Positions 42,563 to 51,948 of a DNA stretch of 64,000 nt are shown here, in pieces; positions within the stretch are counted from its first letter, which is position 1; every line of letters begins with the position of its first letter. The notes under the pieces are model-generated. The model was not told where the DNA came from. It made no database searches and was given only the letters and a program-made list of their open reading frames with translations. The position numbers and the translations under genes were made by a program. Where the stretch lies: contig CAWIIF010000015.1 in assembly GCA_963836015.1 (NCBI GenBank), positions 372,001-436,000 of the forward strand, written 5' to 3'. Origin of the DNA: CAWCDJ01 sp963836015 (GTDB taxonomy: Bacteria > Acidobacteriota > Terriglobia > Bryobacterales > Bryobacteraceae).

Positions 42563-45169
42563 TCAGCCGGACGAGGCGTCGCCGCCCAGCAGATCACGGG
42601 TTCCCAGGGAACGCCAGAAAGCGAACAGCGCGATTCCGAGCAGCAGCAGCAGGGTTGCCAGCCCCGAAGGCACATACCAGGCCCGCCAGTCCGCGCCGAT
42701 CGTGATGTTGATGAACTCGTTCACGAACACGATACCCGCGATCGTGGCGACCAGCCCGTAACGCAGCAGTACGAAGATGAGCACCGCGTAGATCACCACA
42801 TAAATCGCGCCCACCAGTTGCCATTGCGGGGAATTGATCACTTCGCCTTCCAACAAGGTGAAGAACACGGCCGCCAGCAGGGAGGCGATCCAGTCTCTGC
42901 GAACCAGCGCGCGCAAGCCGAAAATCGCGAAGAAGCCGATCATGCTGGCGCGCAGGGCGTTCGCGATGGTGGATGAGGTTGCGCCGATCCAGTGGCGCGT
43001 CCCCAGGGCCAGCGCCAGCCCTCCGCCCGAGTTCATATTGTCGGCCGGCGACAGGTAGGCGCCCATCACCTGAAAGCCCAGCCACATGACGGAGCCGGCG
43101 GCTGCGCCGATCAGGATGTGCGCGCACACCTGCGGGTCCAGCCAGCGGCCCGCCAGCAAGCGGTTCCACGTGACGATGGAATGCGGCCAGCGCGCCCGGA
43201 CCGCCGGTTCGAGCGCGAGGTAGACCAGCCATACGAGCCCGGCCGAGAAGAGCCAGTCCGCGAGGTTCCTTTCGATCAGGCCGACCATACTGTTGTTCGG
43301 TACCGCATGCACCCATCCCAACCAGGCCATCGCGCTCAGCACCAGTTGCGCGCCGGCGATCCGCAGCGCGCCTTTCCGGTCGGTGCGCCCGAGCCGCCAG
43401 TTGCGCCGCGCCAGCAGAACCACGAACAGCGCGCAGATCGCGAGGCCGGTCGAGGAGAGAACCCGGCTGATTCCCTGAATGACCGTGGACCCTCGCTCCG
43501 AGGGGCCGTCTTTCATGTACGGGTAGGTGATTGTGGCGTCGGTGATGCGGCCCTTCCACCACGCGATCCTCACCGTCAGCTCGGTGTTCGGGATCTTGGG
43601 GTGCGGGCCTCTCCAGGCGCGCACCTGGTCCGAGGCATAGGCCGGCACGCCCGACGGAGCGACCTCCTGAAATGCCGCCATATCCAGACCGGCCGCTCGA
43701 AACACGGACTCCGGCGCCACCGGTTGGGCCAGCTCCGGCCCGGAGTCGTACGGCTTGCCGGCGAAGGCGAGCAGTTTCCCGTTCCCATCCAGGCGCACCC
43801 GCACCATCCCCGGATCGACCGGCGCGGGATTATCCGCGCCGACATCGCCGTATGGATAGGCCACCAGCGGCGTCAGGCTTTCGCGATACACCGAGGCGAT
43901 GGGGGCTTCCGAGGCCAGCCACTCATCCCAGGGCTTGGACCCTTTCAGGTTCCTCAGGTACCGGACCAGGTCGGTGCGCTGCTCGAGCCACAGCGCGGAA
44001 TCCTGCGGTCTTCGAGCGAAGCCGAAGGCCGCCGCGACCTCCCGCGATTTGTGCGCCAGGACGTCGGGCGGGGAATCCAGCGGCGCATGGAACAGGGCGC
44101 GTGTCTTATACGTGATGGCGGGGGCCGCGAATAGCGAGGCCGCCACCAGGACGATGCACGGGATGGAATACCGCAGCGGCATCCCCGCCGTGTGCCCGTG
44201 CGCGGCGACCATTTCCGGCGAGGGCGTCTCTCCGGCGGCCAGCGCCGCCGCCAGCGGGTCGCCGCCCGGCAGCGCCACCATCACGCCGAGCGCATTGGGC
44301 GGCCGTTTCAGCGGATCCGGATCGAGGCACCGGCGGATGACCTTCTCGACCGCGGGGTCCACGTCGGACGCGATCGACGACATGCTGGTGAGGTGCGCCG
44401 ATTCCTCCAGGTCGATCAGGTGCTGGAGCGATCTGGCTTCGTAGGGCCGCTTCCCCGTAAACAGCTCGTACAGCACCAGGCCGAGCGAGTAGATATCGCT
44501 CAGCGCCGTAACGCCGGTGCCTCGAAGCTGTTCCGGCGACATATAGGCCGGGGTGCCGTTGTGCACCTCCGCTCCGGAAAGCTGGTCGGCGATAGCGGCG
44601 AGGCCGAAATCCATGATCACCACCTCGCCCCGCTTGTTGATCATGATGTTCTGCGGCTTGAGGTCGCGGTGGATCACGCCGCGGTCGTGCGCCGCCGCCA
44701 ACCCGGCGCACAGCTTGGCCGCCGTTTCGACAGCCTTGCCCGCCGGAAGGCGGCCGATGCGCGTGAGCAGCGACGCCAGGTCTTCGCCGTCCACGTACTC
44801 CATGGAGAGGAACGGCATGCCTTCCACTTCGCCGATATCGTAAACGCGGCACACGTTGGGGTGGGAGACCAGCCGCGCCACCCGCACCTCGCCGTGGAAC
44901 CGCTCGAGCAGCCGCGGATTCCGGGACGCTTCCTCCGGAAGGAACTTCAGCGCCACGGCCTGCCCCAGGGTCAGGTCAGTCGCACGGTACACCTCTCCCA
45001 TGCCGCCGCGGCCCACCAGCCCGATGATCCGGTACCGCCCTCCCAGCAAGGTTCCGGGAGGAAAACGTCCCTCTTCGACCACGGATGACGCTGTAGAGGT
45101 TATGGAAGAGATGGAAACCGCATTGACGGCGATGGTTTCGGCAATCGAGGGCGGAGTCTCGCGCTCCAT
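42563..45169 (-). CDS. Serine/threonine protein kinase with polytopic C-terminal membrane module
   Basis: 868 residues from ATG 45169. The kinase domain (~45-310) is complete: GRGGMGEVY P-loop, VALKFLP with Lys75, catalytic HRDLKPQN at 168-175 (Asp169), DFG at 187-189, and GTPAYMSPEQL. TM at ~334-355, then an extracytoplasmic domain (ITYKTRALFHAPLDSPPDVLAHKSREVAAAFGF to SERGSTVIQGI), and about eight further membrane helices to the C-terminus (AICALFVVLLARRN, AQLVLSAMAWLGW, IVFVNEFINITIG). Bacterial STPKs with such a polytopic tail are mostly found in Acidobacteria and are uncharacterised. It diverges from the S53 peptidase gene across 111 nt. Confidence 0.92.
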   Translation of the reverse strand: MERETPPSIAETIAVNAVSISSITSTASSVVEEGRFPPGTLLGGRYRIIGLVGRGGMGEVYRATDLTLGQAVALKFLPEEASRNPRLLERFHGEVRVARLVSHPNVCRVYDIGEVEGMPFLSMEYVDGEDLASLLTRIGRLPAGKAVETAAKLCAGLAAAHDRGVIHRDLKPQNIMINKRGEVVIMDFGLAAIADQLSGAEVHNGTPAYMSPEQLRGTGVTALSDIYSLGLVLYELFTGKRPYEARSLQHLIDLEESAHLTSMSSIASDVDPAVEKVIRRCLDPDPLKRPPNALGVMVALPGGDPLAAALAAGETPSPEMVAAHGHTAGMPLRYSIPCIVLVAASLFAAPAITYKTRALFHAPLDSPPDVLAHKSREVAAAFGFARRPQDSALWLEQRTDLVRYLRNLKGSKPWDEWLASEAPIASVYRESLTPLVAYPYGDVGADNPAPVDPGMVRVRLDGNGKLLAFAGKPYDSGPELAQPVAPESVFRAAGLDMAAFQEVAPSGVPAYASDQVRAWRGPHPKIPNTELTVRIAWWKGRITDATITYPYMKDGPSERGSTVIQGISRVLSSTGLAICALFVVLLARRNWRLGRTDRKGALRIAGAQLVLSAMAWLGWVHAVPNNSMVGLIERNLADWLFSAGLVWLVYLALEPAVRARWPHSIVTWNRLLAGRWLDPQVCAHILIGAAAGSVMWLGFQVMGAYLSPADNMNSGGGLALALGTRHWIGATSSTIANALRASMIGFFAIFGLRALVRRDWIASLLAAVFFTLLEGEVINSPQWQLVGAIYVVIYAVLIFVLLRYGLVATIAGIVFVNEFINITIGADWRAWYVPSGLATLLLLLGIALFAFWRSLGTRDLLGGDASSG

Positions 45170-45280
45170 ATCGTACGATTCTACTGCGCGTGGCGATTCA
45201 CCGTACCACCGGTTATCCAAAGGCCAGTTGTCGGGCAGACTGCGGCACGCTACGTTAAGTGATCGGATTGAGAGGTCGCC

Positions 45281-48200
45281 GTGCGTAAATTGATCTTCGC
45301 GGGCCTGCTGGCCCCTTTGTTTTTGTCGGGAGCGGAGAACCGGATTCCCGGCCGTGTGGACCAGGGCCGGCTGGTAACCGTGCCTACCCATGCCGCTCCG
45401 GGCGCGCGGTCCAGGCTCGACCGCGGGCCGGTCGATCCGCGTCTGCCCATGGACGCCGTCACCCTGCTGCTGAGGCCGGACCCCGGGCTCGACCGGTTCC
45501 TCGCCGATCTCCAGAATCCCGCCTCTCCCGATTACCATCGCTGGCTCTCGCCCGAGCAGTTCGCCGACCGCTTCGGGTTGAGCCAGTCCGACATCGCGAA
45601 GATCACGTCGTGGCTCGCCTCGCAGGGCCTGAGTGTCACCCGCGTGGCTCGCGGCAGGCACTGGGTCACGGTCAGCGGAACGGCGGACCGCGTCGGACGA
45701 GCCTTTCACACCGAGATCCACAACTTCAGCGACGGGCAGGAAGTCCATTACGCCAACGCCACCGATCCGTCGGTGCCCGAGGCCCTGGCCGGAATCGTGG
45801 CCGGCTTCAGCGGGCTCGACGATTTCGGTCCCAAGCCCCAGATGGTGAAGCCGCTCTTTAACCGCGGAAGCTCGCACTCCCTGGCTCCCGACGACTTCGC
45901 GACGATCTACAATCTCAAGCCGCTCTACAGCCAGGGCTATGACGGCACGGGCCAATCCATCATGGTGATCGGGCAGACGGCCGTGGACCTGTCCGATATC
46001 CAGTCGTTCCGCGCGCAGTTCGGCCTCCCGCCCAACGATCCGCAAATGGTCCTGATCGGGACGGACCCGGGCAAGCGCAGCGGCGACATGGTAGAGGCCG
46101 ACCTCGACCTGGAATGGGCCGGTGCTGTCGCCCCGAAGGCCCAGGTCATCTATGTCTATTCCAACAGCATCTCCACGTCGCTGCTCAGCGCGGTGGACCA
46201 GAACCTCGCGCCTGTCATGACCCTCAGCTATGGCGGCTGCGAGAGGAACTTCAGCCCGGCATGGCGCTACGTGGCGCAGCAGGCCAATGCCCAGGGGATC
46301 ACGTGGATGGTGGCTTCCGGGGACCAGGGCGCGGCGGCCTGCGATTTTACAGCCGCGACGCCGCAGGCCTCCAAGGGGGCAACTGTCACCTGGCCCGCGG
46401 GAATCCCCGAAATCACCGCCGTTGGCGGCACCGGGTTCGACGAGAGCGCGGGCAACTACTGGAGCTCGACGAACAACGCCAACGGCGGCTCGGCGCTTTC
46501 CTACATACCCGAAGCCGCCTGGAACGATTCGGCCGTGTTCAACGACCTGGCCTCGACCGGCGGCGGCATCAGCGCCTGGTACGCCAAGCCCGCATGGCAG
46601 AAGGGGCGCGGCGTGCCGGCCGATAATGCCCGGGACGTCCCGGATATCTCCCTGGCGGCTTCCCCGCTCCACGTCGCTTACCAGATCACCTCCGGCGGAA
46701 AATCGGGAGGCGTCGGCGGGACCTCCGCCTCGAGCCCGGCATTTGCGGGAATCGTCGCGGTGCTCAACCAGTACCTCACCTCCAAGGGCGCGCTTGCTCA
46801 ACCCGGATTGGGGAACCTCAATCCGACCCTCTACCGCCTGGCGCAAGCTTCGCCCGAAGCGTTCCACGATGTCGCCGCGGGCGATAACCGCGTGCCCTGC
46901 GCGCAGGGCAGCCCCGATTGCAAGGGGGGCCTGGTGGGCTACCCATCCGGAACAGGTTACGACCTTGCCACGGGGCTGGGGTCGCCCGACGTGAGTGTGT
47001 TGGCGGAGAAGTGGAGTCGCGGAACCGCGACCACCACTACTGTATCGGCCGCCACCCTTACGCCGGCTTTGGACGATACGGTCGCGCTGACCGCGACCGT
47101 CCGGGGGAGCGGCGATGCGAAGCCGACCGGCACCGTCACCTTCACCGCCGACTACGATCTACTGGGCAGCGCCGACCTGGCGCCCGATGGCACCGCGACC
47201 TTGACCGCCGCCGCTGTTCAGATTGCCGGCGGCAACGGGGTCGTGACGGCCGCCTACAGCGGAGACAATGTCTTCGACAGCTCCGCCGGCGACCTGAAAA
47301 TTTCAGTCGCCCTGCCCGACGCCGTCTCGGCCGTGGTGCCCTCGCTATCCTCGAACCCGGTCTATCAGCAGACCACCAGCAGCGGACCGGCCTGGGTATA
47401 CTCGATCACCCTGAAGGAGATGGCGGGTAAGCGCCACCACCCTCACCGGCTTCACGATCGACAACTTCAGCTACGATTCCCAGATCGTCAGTTTCTTCAA
47501 GACAGCGAGCATCGCGGCCCAAGGCTCCATCACTACGACCTTGTCCGCACAGGGCCTGACGCCTCCGGTCGATCGCGTTTTCCGGTTCAGCGGCATGGAC
47601 GCCGGCGGCCAGACCTGGGCCCGCCAGATCACGGTCCGCTTTGTCGGGCCCCCGGGGCCGGAACTCAACCCCGGCATAACCCTCACCAGCGCGCCCCAGT
47701 CCGTACAGCAGAACTTGCAGGCTGACCCTTCCTGCCAGTGGACCCACCGCCTCACGGTGCAGGAGCAGAGCGGCTTCACCGTGACGCTTACCAGGCTAAT
47801 GATCAGCGGCTCCGATTCCACCGGCCAGATCCAGTCCATTTTCGGAACTACACGCCTCGCGCCCTTCGGCAGCCTTCAGGGAACCGTCTGTTGGGACGGC
47901 ACGCAGACCGCATCGTCCAAGACGTATCAATTGACCGGCTCGAGCGAGACCGGTGTGACCCTGACGGCTTCGGCGACCACGGGCCTCTTGCCGGCATCTG
48001 CTGCCCCGGCCACATTTTCCGCCGGCCGCACGGCAGTGGTGTGGCAGGTGACGGATCCGGCGCAGCCCGCCCCCTCGACTGTCGATCTGAATTTCTCCGG
48101 CGGAACTCCGCGCTGGTCGGCTCTTGTGCTGCCGGCCAACCGGACCAGCAGTTGGCTTTCGATCTCGCCGGTTTCGGGCAGTGGCCCCGGGACAGTCACC

Positions 48201-48973
48201 TTGCAGGCGTCCGCAGCCGGGCTATCGCCCGGAGTGTATCGCGCCACCGTCGCCGTCCAGGCGGCGGATGCCGTGCCGCAGCTCATTTCGATTCCGGTGA
48301 CCTTGATCGTGGGCCCGGCCTCCGACACCTCCATTACCGGCGCGGCCAACGGAGCGTCTTTTGCCGCGGTTATTCGCCCCGGGCATGCTCTGCAGCGTGT
48401 TCGGAACGAACCTGGCTCCCTCTACGCAGTCGGCATCATTCCTGCCTCTGCCGATCTCGCTCCAGGGAGTCTCCGCCACGGTGAACGGCGTGACCGCGCC
48501 GCTGTACTTCGTTTCGCCCGGGCAGATCAACCTGCAGATCCCGTACGAAGCGGGCGCGGGTCCGGCCGTTCTGGGCATCAACAATAACGGAAAGGTGTCG
48601 GCGTTCCCCATCCAGATTGCGGCTTCGGCGCCCGGCATTTTTGCGGATTCCGGCCGCAACCTGGTCCCGTCCGGGAGCGCGCATGCGCGGGCAGGTCATT
48701 ACGATGTACATCACCGGCGACGGCGATGTGACCCCTACGCTGCCGACCGGCGCGACGCCGGCTTCCCGCTTTCCCAAGCCGCGGCTGCCGCTCTCCGTCA
48801 CAGTGGGAGGAGTGTCTGCCGAACTGCCCTTCTACGGCATTACACCGGGCCTCGTCGGGGTGACCCAGATCAATTTCACGGTGCCGGCGGACGCGCCGGT
48901 CGGTCCGCAGGCCGTCGTCGTTACCGTGGGCGGAGCAGCCAGCCCGCCGGTCACGTTGAACGTGACTCAGTAG
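45281..48973 (+). pseudogene. S53 (sedolisin/kumamolisin) peptidase fused to Ig-like and TIGR03437 domains, three +1 frameshifts
   Basis: The protein starts MRKLIFAGLLAPLFLSGAE (signal peptide), has a pro-kumamolisin activation domain (DYHRWLSPEQFADRFG, TVSGTADRVGRAFHTEI), and an S53 catalytic domain with EADLDLEWAG (Glu/Asp acid pair), GDQGAAACDF, and GGTSASSPAF with the catalytic Ser near residue 481. Ig-like repeats follow. Reading shifts +1 near 47430 (at GGCGGGTAAG), +1 near 48375 (at GCCCCGGGC) and +1 near 48675, after which the C-terminus shows the TIGR03437 module found in Solibacter proteins (ITGAANGASFAA, APGMLCSVFGTNLAP, NGVTAPLYFVSPGQINLQIPYE, SPPVTLNVTQ). Rejoined it would be ~1,230 residues, a secreted protease. 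Confidence 0.85.
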
Positions 48974-48976
48974 CGC

Positions 48977-50491
48977 CTACTGCGCGAACATTTCCGTCAG
49001 CACGCGCCCGATCGAGCCGCTGGGGGTCTCCACTTCCAGAATCGTCGCCAGCGTCGGCGCGATGTCGTTCACCGCTACGGTCCCATCGTAGCGGCCTGCG
49101 CGAATGCCCGTGCCCAGAAAGATCACCGGCACGTGGGTATCGTAGCCGTACGGCGTCCCGTGGGTTGTGGTGCTGCTGGTGAAAAGCCAGTACGGATCGG
49201 GCACGAACTCCACATCCGCACTGCGCCGCGGGTTGAAGCCGTTGACGATGCGGTGCGTTAACTCGTCGTTGTTCACCGCGCCTGCCGCCAGTTGCTCGCG
49301 TGTGTAGACCCGCGCGACGTGGGGCACCTCCATGGCCGCCGCGGCCGCCACCCGCTCCACCGCGGCGGGATCCAGGTTCTTCGTCGCCTCCAGTTCGCGG
49401 TTCAGGTAGATGGAAAGGTCGTAGCTTCCCAGAATCCAGTTCCCATCGCCGTACTTCTTTATCAGCGCCGCCTGGATTGCATCGCGAACCGAGTTGCCGG
49501 GCGCCTTTCCTCCGGGCATGTGGTTGGCCGCATCTTCCGCGGCCGAGGGCGCCACGCCATGATCGCCGGTCAGCACGATCACCGTATTGTCGAGGCCGAC
49601 CTGCCGGTCGATCGCCTGGAACAGCCGGCCGAGGGCCGCATCGGTCTCGATTGCCACCGCGTGCTCCTCGGGCGAGTACGTGCCGTAGCGGTGTCCCACG
49701 TAGTCGTTCGACGAGAAGCTGACGGTCAATACATCCGTCACGTCCCGCGTGCCCAGTTGCTCGGCCGCAAGCGCCCGCTCGGCGAACTGCTCCACCAGTT
49801 CGTTGCCCACCGGGCTGGTTTCGAGCGCCGGGTAAAGGGCCTCGAGCTCCTCGGGCAGCTTGTGATTCAGCCACGAGAAACCGCGATACTTGGCGGCCGG
49901 CTGCGCGCCGTTGAAGTCCTTAACCCATCCCGGCAGGTCGGCGAAATAGTATGTGCTGCTCACGAAGTTTCCGCTCTTCGTATCGAACCAGTAGGCGCCG
50001 TTGGCCATGTGGCCGGCGGGAAGAATGGCGGCGCGGTCCTTGAGCGAAACGCCGATTACCCGCGATTTGCCGCCGTCCGACATCTTCACTTCGTCCCCCA
50101 CCGTGCTGACCATCAGCCGGTGCGGGGAAGAGCCCTCCCCGGGGCCTCCCAGCAGTTTCGTCTCGCCATCGCTGACGCTGGTGACGTGCTTGTGCTCCCC
50201 GAAATCGAACCAGTCGTTGCCGACGATGCCGCTCACCGACGGGGTGGCCCCTGTCAGGAACGTGCTGTGTCCGACCGCCGTGACGGTCGGAAAGTGGATA
50301 TACCGGGCGTTGGTGAAAACCGCGCCCCGGGTCAGCAGCCGGTCGAAGCCAGCGTGGTATTCGGCGCGGAACCGTGTGAGGTAATCGTAGCGGAACTGGT
50401 CCACCACGATGGCCACCACCAGTTTGGGCTTTTTAGGGGTGGCGGCGGTCAGGGCGGCCGCCAGGGAAAGCAGCAACAGAAGCTTCTTCAT
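48977..50491 (-). CDS. PafA-like alkaline phosphatase (alkaline phosphatase superfamily)
   Basis: 504 residues with signal peptide (KKLLLLLSLAAALTAA). Metal and catalytic residues follow the PafA pattern: Asp in VAIVVDQFRYDYLTRF, nucleophile Thr in FPTVTAVGHSTFLTGATPS, Asp/His in SNDYVGHRYG, TGDHGVAP with metal ligands, and an Asn-containing PHVARVYTREQL region, plus DTHVPVIFLG with a final His ligand. PafA-type monoesterases release phosphate from organic esters in the periplasm. It converges with the S53/TIGR03437 gene, stop 3 nt away. Confidence 0.88.
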   Translation of the reverse strand: MKKLLLLLSLAAALTAATPKKPKLVVAIVVDQFRYDYLTRFRAEYHAGFDRLLTRGAVFTNARYIHFPTVTAVGHSTFLTGATPSVSGIVGNDWFDFGEHKHVTSVSDGETKLLGGPGEGSSPHRLMVSTVGDEVKMSDGGKSRVIGVSLKDRAAILPAGHMANGAYWFDTKSGNFVSSTYYFADLPGWVKDFNGAQPAAKYRGFSWLNHKLPEELEALYPALETSPVGNELVEQFAERALAAEQLGTRDVTDVLTVSFSSNDYVGHRYGTYSPEEHAVAIETDAALGRLFQAIDRQVGLDNTVIVLTGDHGVAPSAAEDAANHMPGGKAPGNSVRDAIQAALIKKYGDGNWILGSYDLSIYLNRELEATKNLDPAAVERVAAAAAMEVPHVARVYTREQLAAGAVNNDELTHRIVNGFNPRRSADVEFVPDPYWLFTSSTTTHGTPYGYDTHVPVIFLGTGIRAGRYDGTVAVNDIAPTLATILEVETPSGSIGRVLTEMFAQ

Positions 50492-50712
50492 GGGATTTGA
50501 ATCCCCAGCGTATCACGCCCTTCCGCGCGCTGCCTTCCCGGTTCGCGGAAAACCCCGTGTAAACGGCCTGTACATGAGGAGCACAAACTACTGTCCACGG
50601 TCTTGACATCGAAACTCAGGGTGCGTTGGCAAACTATACATTTGAAACGATTACCCTCTTGGTCTCACAAATGCCTTGTATAGAGTCGATGTCCAAGAAA
50701 GAGTTTGCCACC

Positions 50713-51174
50713 ATGAACGAACTTGCTGCCCTGCGAAAAACCGAGCCGACGCTGGAACGTCCGAACGATCGTCGGTCCAAGTCACGATTCCCCATTCAAC
50801 GGGAAATGCGGTACAAGGTTCTGAAAGACAACCAGGTGGTGGAGATCGGCACGGGGAGAACCGTCAACATCGGAAGCGGTGGAGCGGCGTTTCGCCTCGA
50901 TCACGAACTCGTGCCTGGCTGCCTGATCGAGCTGTCGATCAGTTGGCCGGTGTTGCTGGACAATACCTGTGCCGTGCGGCTGGTGTCGTACGGGCGGCTC
51001 CTGCGGTGCCGCGGTGGGTTGTGCGCCTGCTCGTTCGAAAAGTACGAGTTCCGCACTCAGGCGCGCGTACTGCAGCCTGTGCCGGCGCGAACCGACCCCA
51101 TATTTCAGCGTTGGGCCGATAATGTGCGCAAAGTGAATCTTCGGGTCAGCGTCGCGCAGGCATCGGCCAGTTAG
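50713..51174 (+). CDS. PilZ-domain protein
   Basis: 153 residues from ATG 50713 (ATGs at 50671 and 50689 are also open; the PilZ domain starts ~20 residues after 50713). NDRRSKSRFPIQREMRYKV carries the RxxxR c-di-GMP motif (Arg21/Arg25) and the second motif is NIGSGGAAF, where the usual Ser is replaced by Gly; binding may be altered. The C-terminus (RADNVRKVNLRVSVAQASAS type) is a short helix. No enzyme or membrane part. It acts as a c-di-GMP effector by family; stop overlaps the convergent FmdB gene by 4 nt. Confidence 0.82.
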   Translation: MNELAALRKTEPTLERPNDRRSKSRFPIQREMRYKVLKDNQVVEIGTGRTVNIGSGGAAFRLDHELVPGCLIELSISWPVLLDNTCAVRLVSYGRLLRCRGGLCACSFEKYEFRTQARVLQPVPARTDPIFQRWADNVRKVNLRVSVAQASAS

Positions 51175-51470
51175 TGGTCGGACGCCGGCTTGGCAGGGCT
51201 GGGCTTGGGCTCGGACTTCGATTCGGATTTCGCGGAATCCGTTTTCGACTCCGACTTTCCGTTGGAACCGGAAGTCGATGGGGACTTCCCGTTCCGGCCG
51301 TAGTCGGTTACGTACCAGCCCGTTCCTTTGAACTGCAGGGCAGGGGCGTTGATCAGGCGTTCCAGTTCACCGCCGCAGCCTTCATGCTCTTTTAGCAGCT
51401 CATCGGAGAATTTCTGCCGTACCTCGAACGTCTCGCCACATTTGTGACAGCGGTAATCGTAAAGTGGCAT
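51171..51470 (-). CDS. FmdB-type zinc-ribbon protein
   Basis: 99 residues. MPLYDYRCHKCGETFEVRQKF, then the second Cys in EGCGGELERLINAPALQFKGTGWYVTDY is the FmdB/CxxC-CxxC ribbon of small regulatory proteins. The C-terminal ~35 residues are a Ser/Lys/Glu-rich tail (KSESKTDSAKSESKSEP) without predicted fold. FmdB-like proteins are named after a putative formamidase regulator; their true role is unclear. Convergent with the PilZ gene. Confidence 0.87.
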   Translation of the reverse strand: MPLYDYRCHKCGETFEVRQKFSDELLKEHEGCGGELERLINAPALQFKGTGWYVTDYGRNGKSPSTSGSNGKSESKTDSAKSESKSEPKPSPAKPASDH

Positions 51471-51644
51471 AAGCGTACTGAAAAAACGGGTGAAACCTTA
51501 CCCTATTGTATCAGATGCTTCCCGTGGCCGAGCCGATGCGCTGTTGTAAGTGCTTGCACGACACAGCCCTGGGAGTACCCGACAGAAATATAATTCGCGT
51601 GAGGCTAACTTTCGCGAATCGCGCTCCGTCTTAACTACAAGACC

Positions 51645-51890
51645 ATGATACGAAATGCTGCCATCACGGCCATCGTGGCGCTGGGCCTCACGCTCACCGT
51701 CTCGAGGACTGGTGCGCCCGTGTACGGCAGGTTCGTCGTTTCCGCCCAGAGATTCCGGCAGCACTTTCACGATCTAGAGGGCGCCGGCAAATCTCTCAGC
51801 CCGCTCGAGCGCTTCTTCTTCAGCCTGGCGCTGACCACCACCAGCACTCCGGAGCCGGTTCGGGGCGCCTGTCCTCCGCAGCGCACGTAG
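51645..51890 (+). CDS. Small hydrophobic-leader protein, unknown
   Basis: 81 residues. MIRNAAITAIVALGLTLTV looks like a signal peptide or membrane anchor, followed by a short basic region and LSPLERFFFSLALTTTSTPE. No known motif. It stands alone in a 470-nt region, upstream of a hairpin at 51910-51932. The minus-strand reading (51498-51770) lacks a leader. It may be a real small protein, but the evidence is only the leader. Confidence 0.4.
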   Translation: MIRNAAITAIVALGLTLTVSRTGAPVYGRFVVSAQRFRQHFHDLEGAGKSLSPLERFFFSLALTTTSTPEPVRGACPPQRT

Positions 51891-51909
51891 GCTTTTCCCG
51901 GATCAGGTA

Positions 51910-51932
51910 GCCCGCTCCGTAAGGGAGCGGGC
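51910..51932. terminator. Stem-loop after the 51949-53433 gene
   Basis: GCCCGCTCC (51910-51918) pairs with GGAGCGGGC (51924-51932) around a 5-nt loop. It lies between the convergent ends of the small plus-strand gene and the minus-strand gene, with no strong U-run, so it is a weak bidirectional terminator candidate. Confidence 0.5.
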
Positions 51933-51948
51933 ATTGACCGTACGAGCG

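Noticed and set aside
50603..50640. TTGACA followed by TATACA upstream of the PilZ gene.
   Set aside because: Spacing is 26 nt, too long for a sigma70 promoter.
51498..51770. A minus-strand 90-codon frame overlapping the small gene at 51645.
   Set aside because: No leader, no motif and no ribosome site; the plus-strand reading has a hydrophobic leader.
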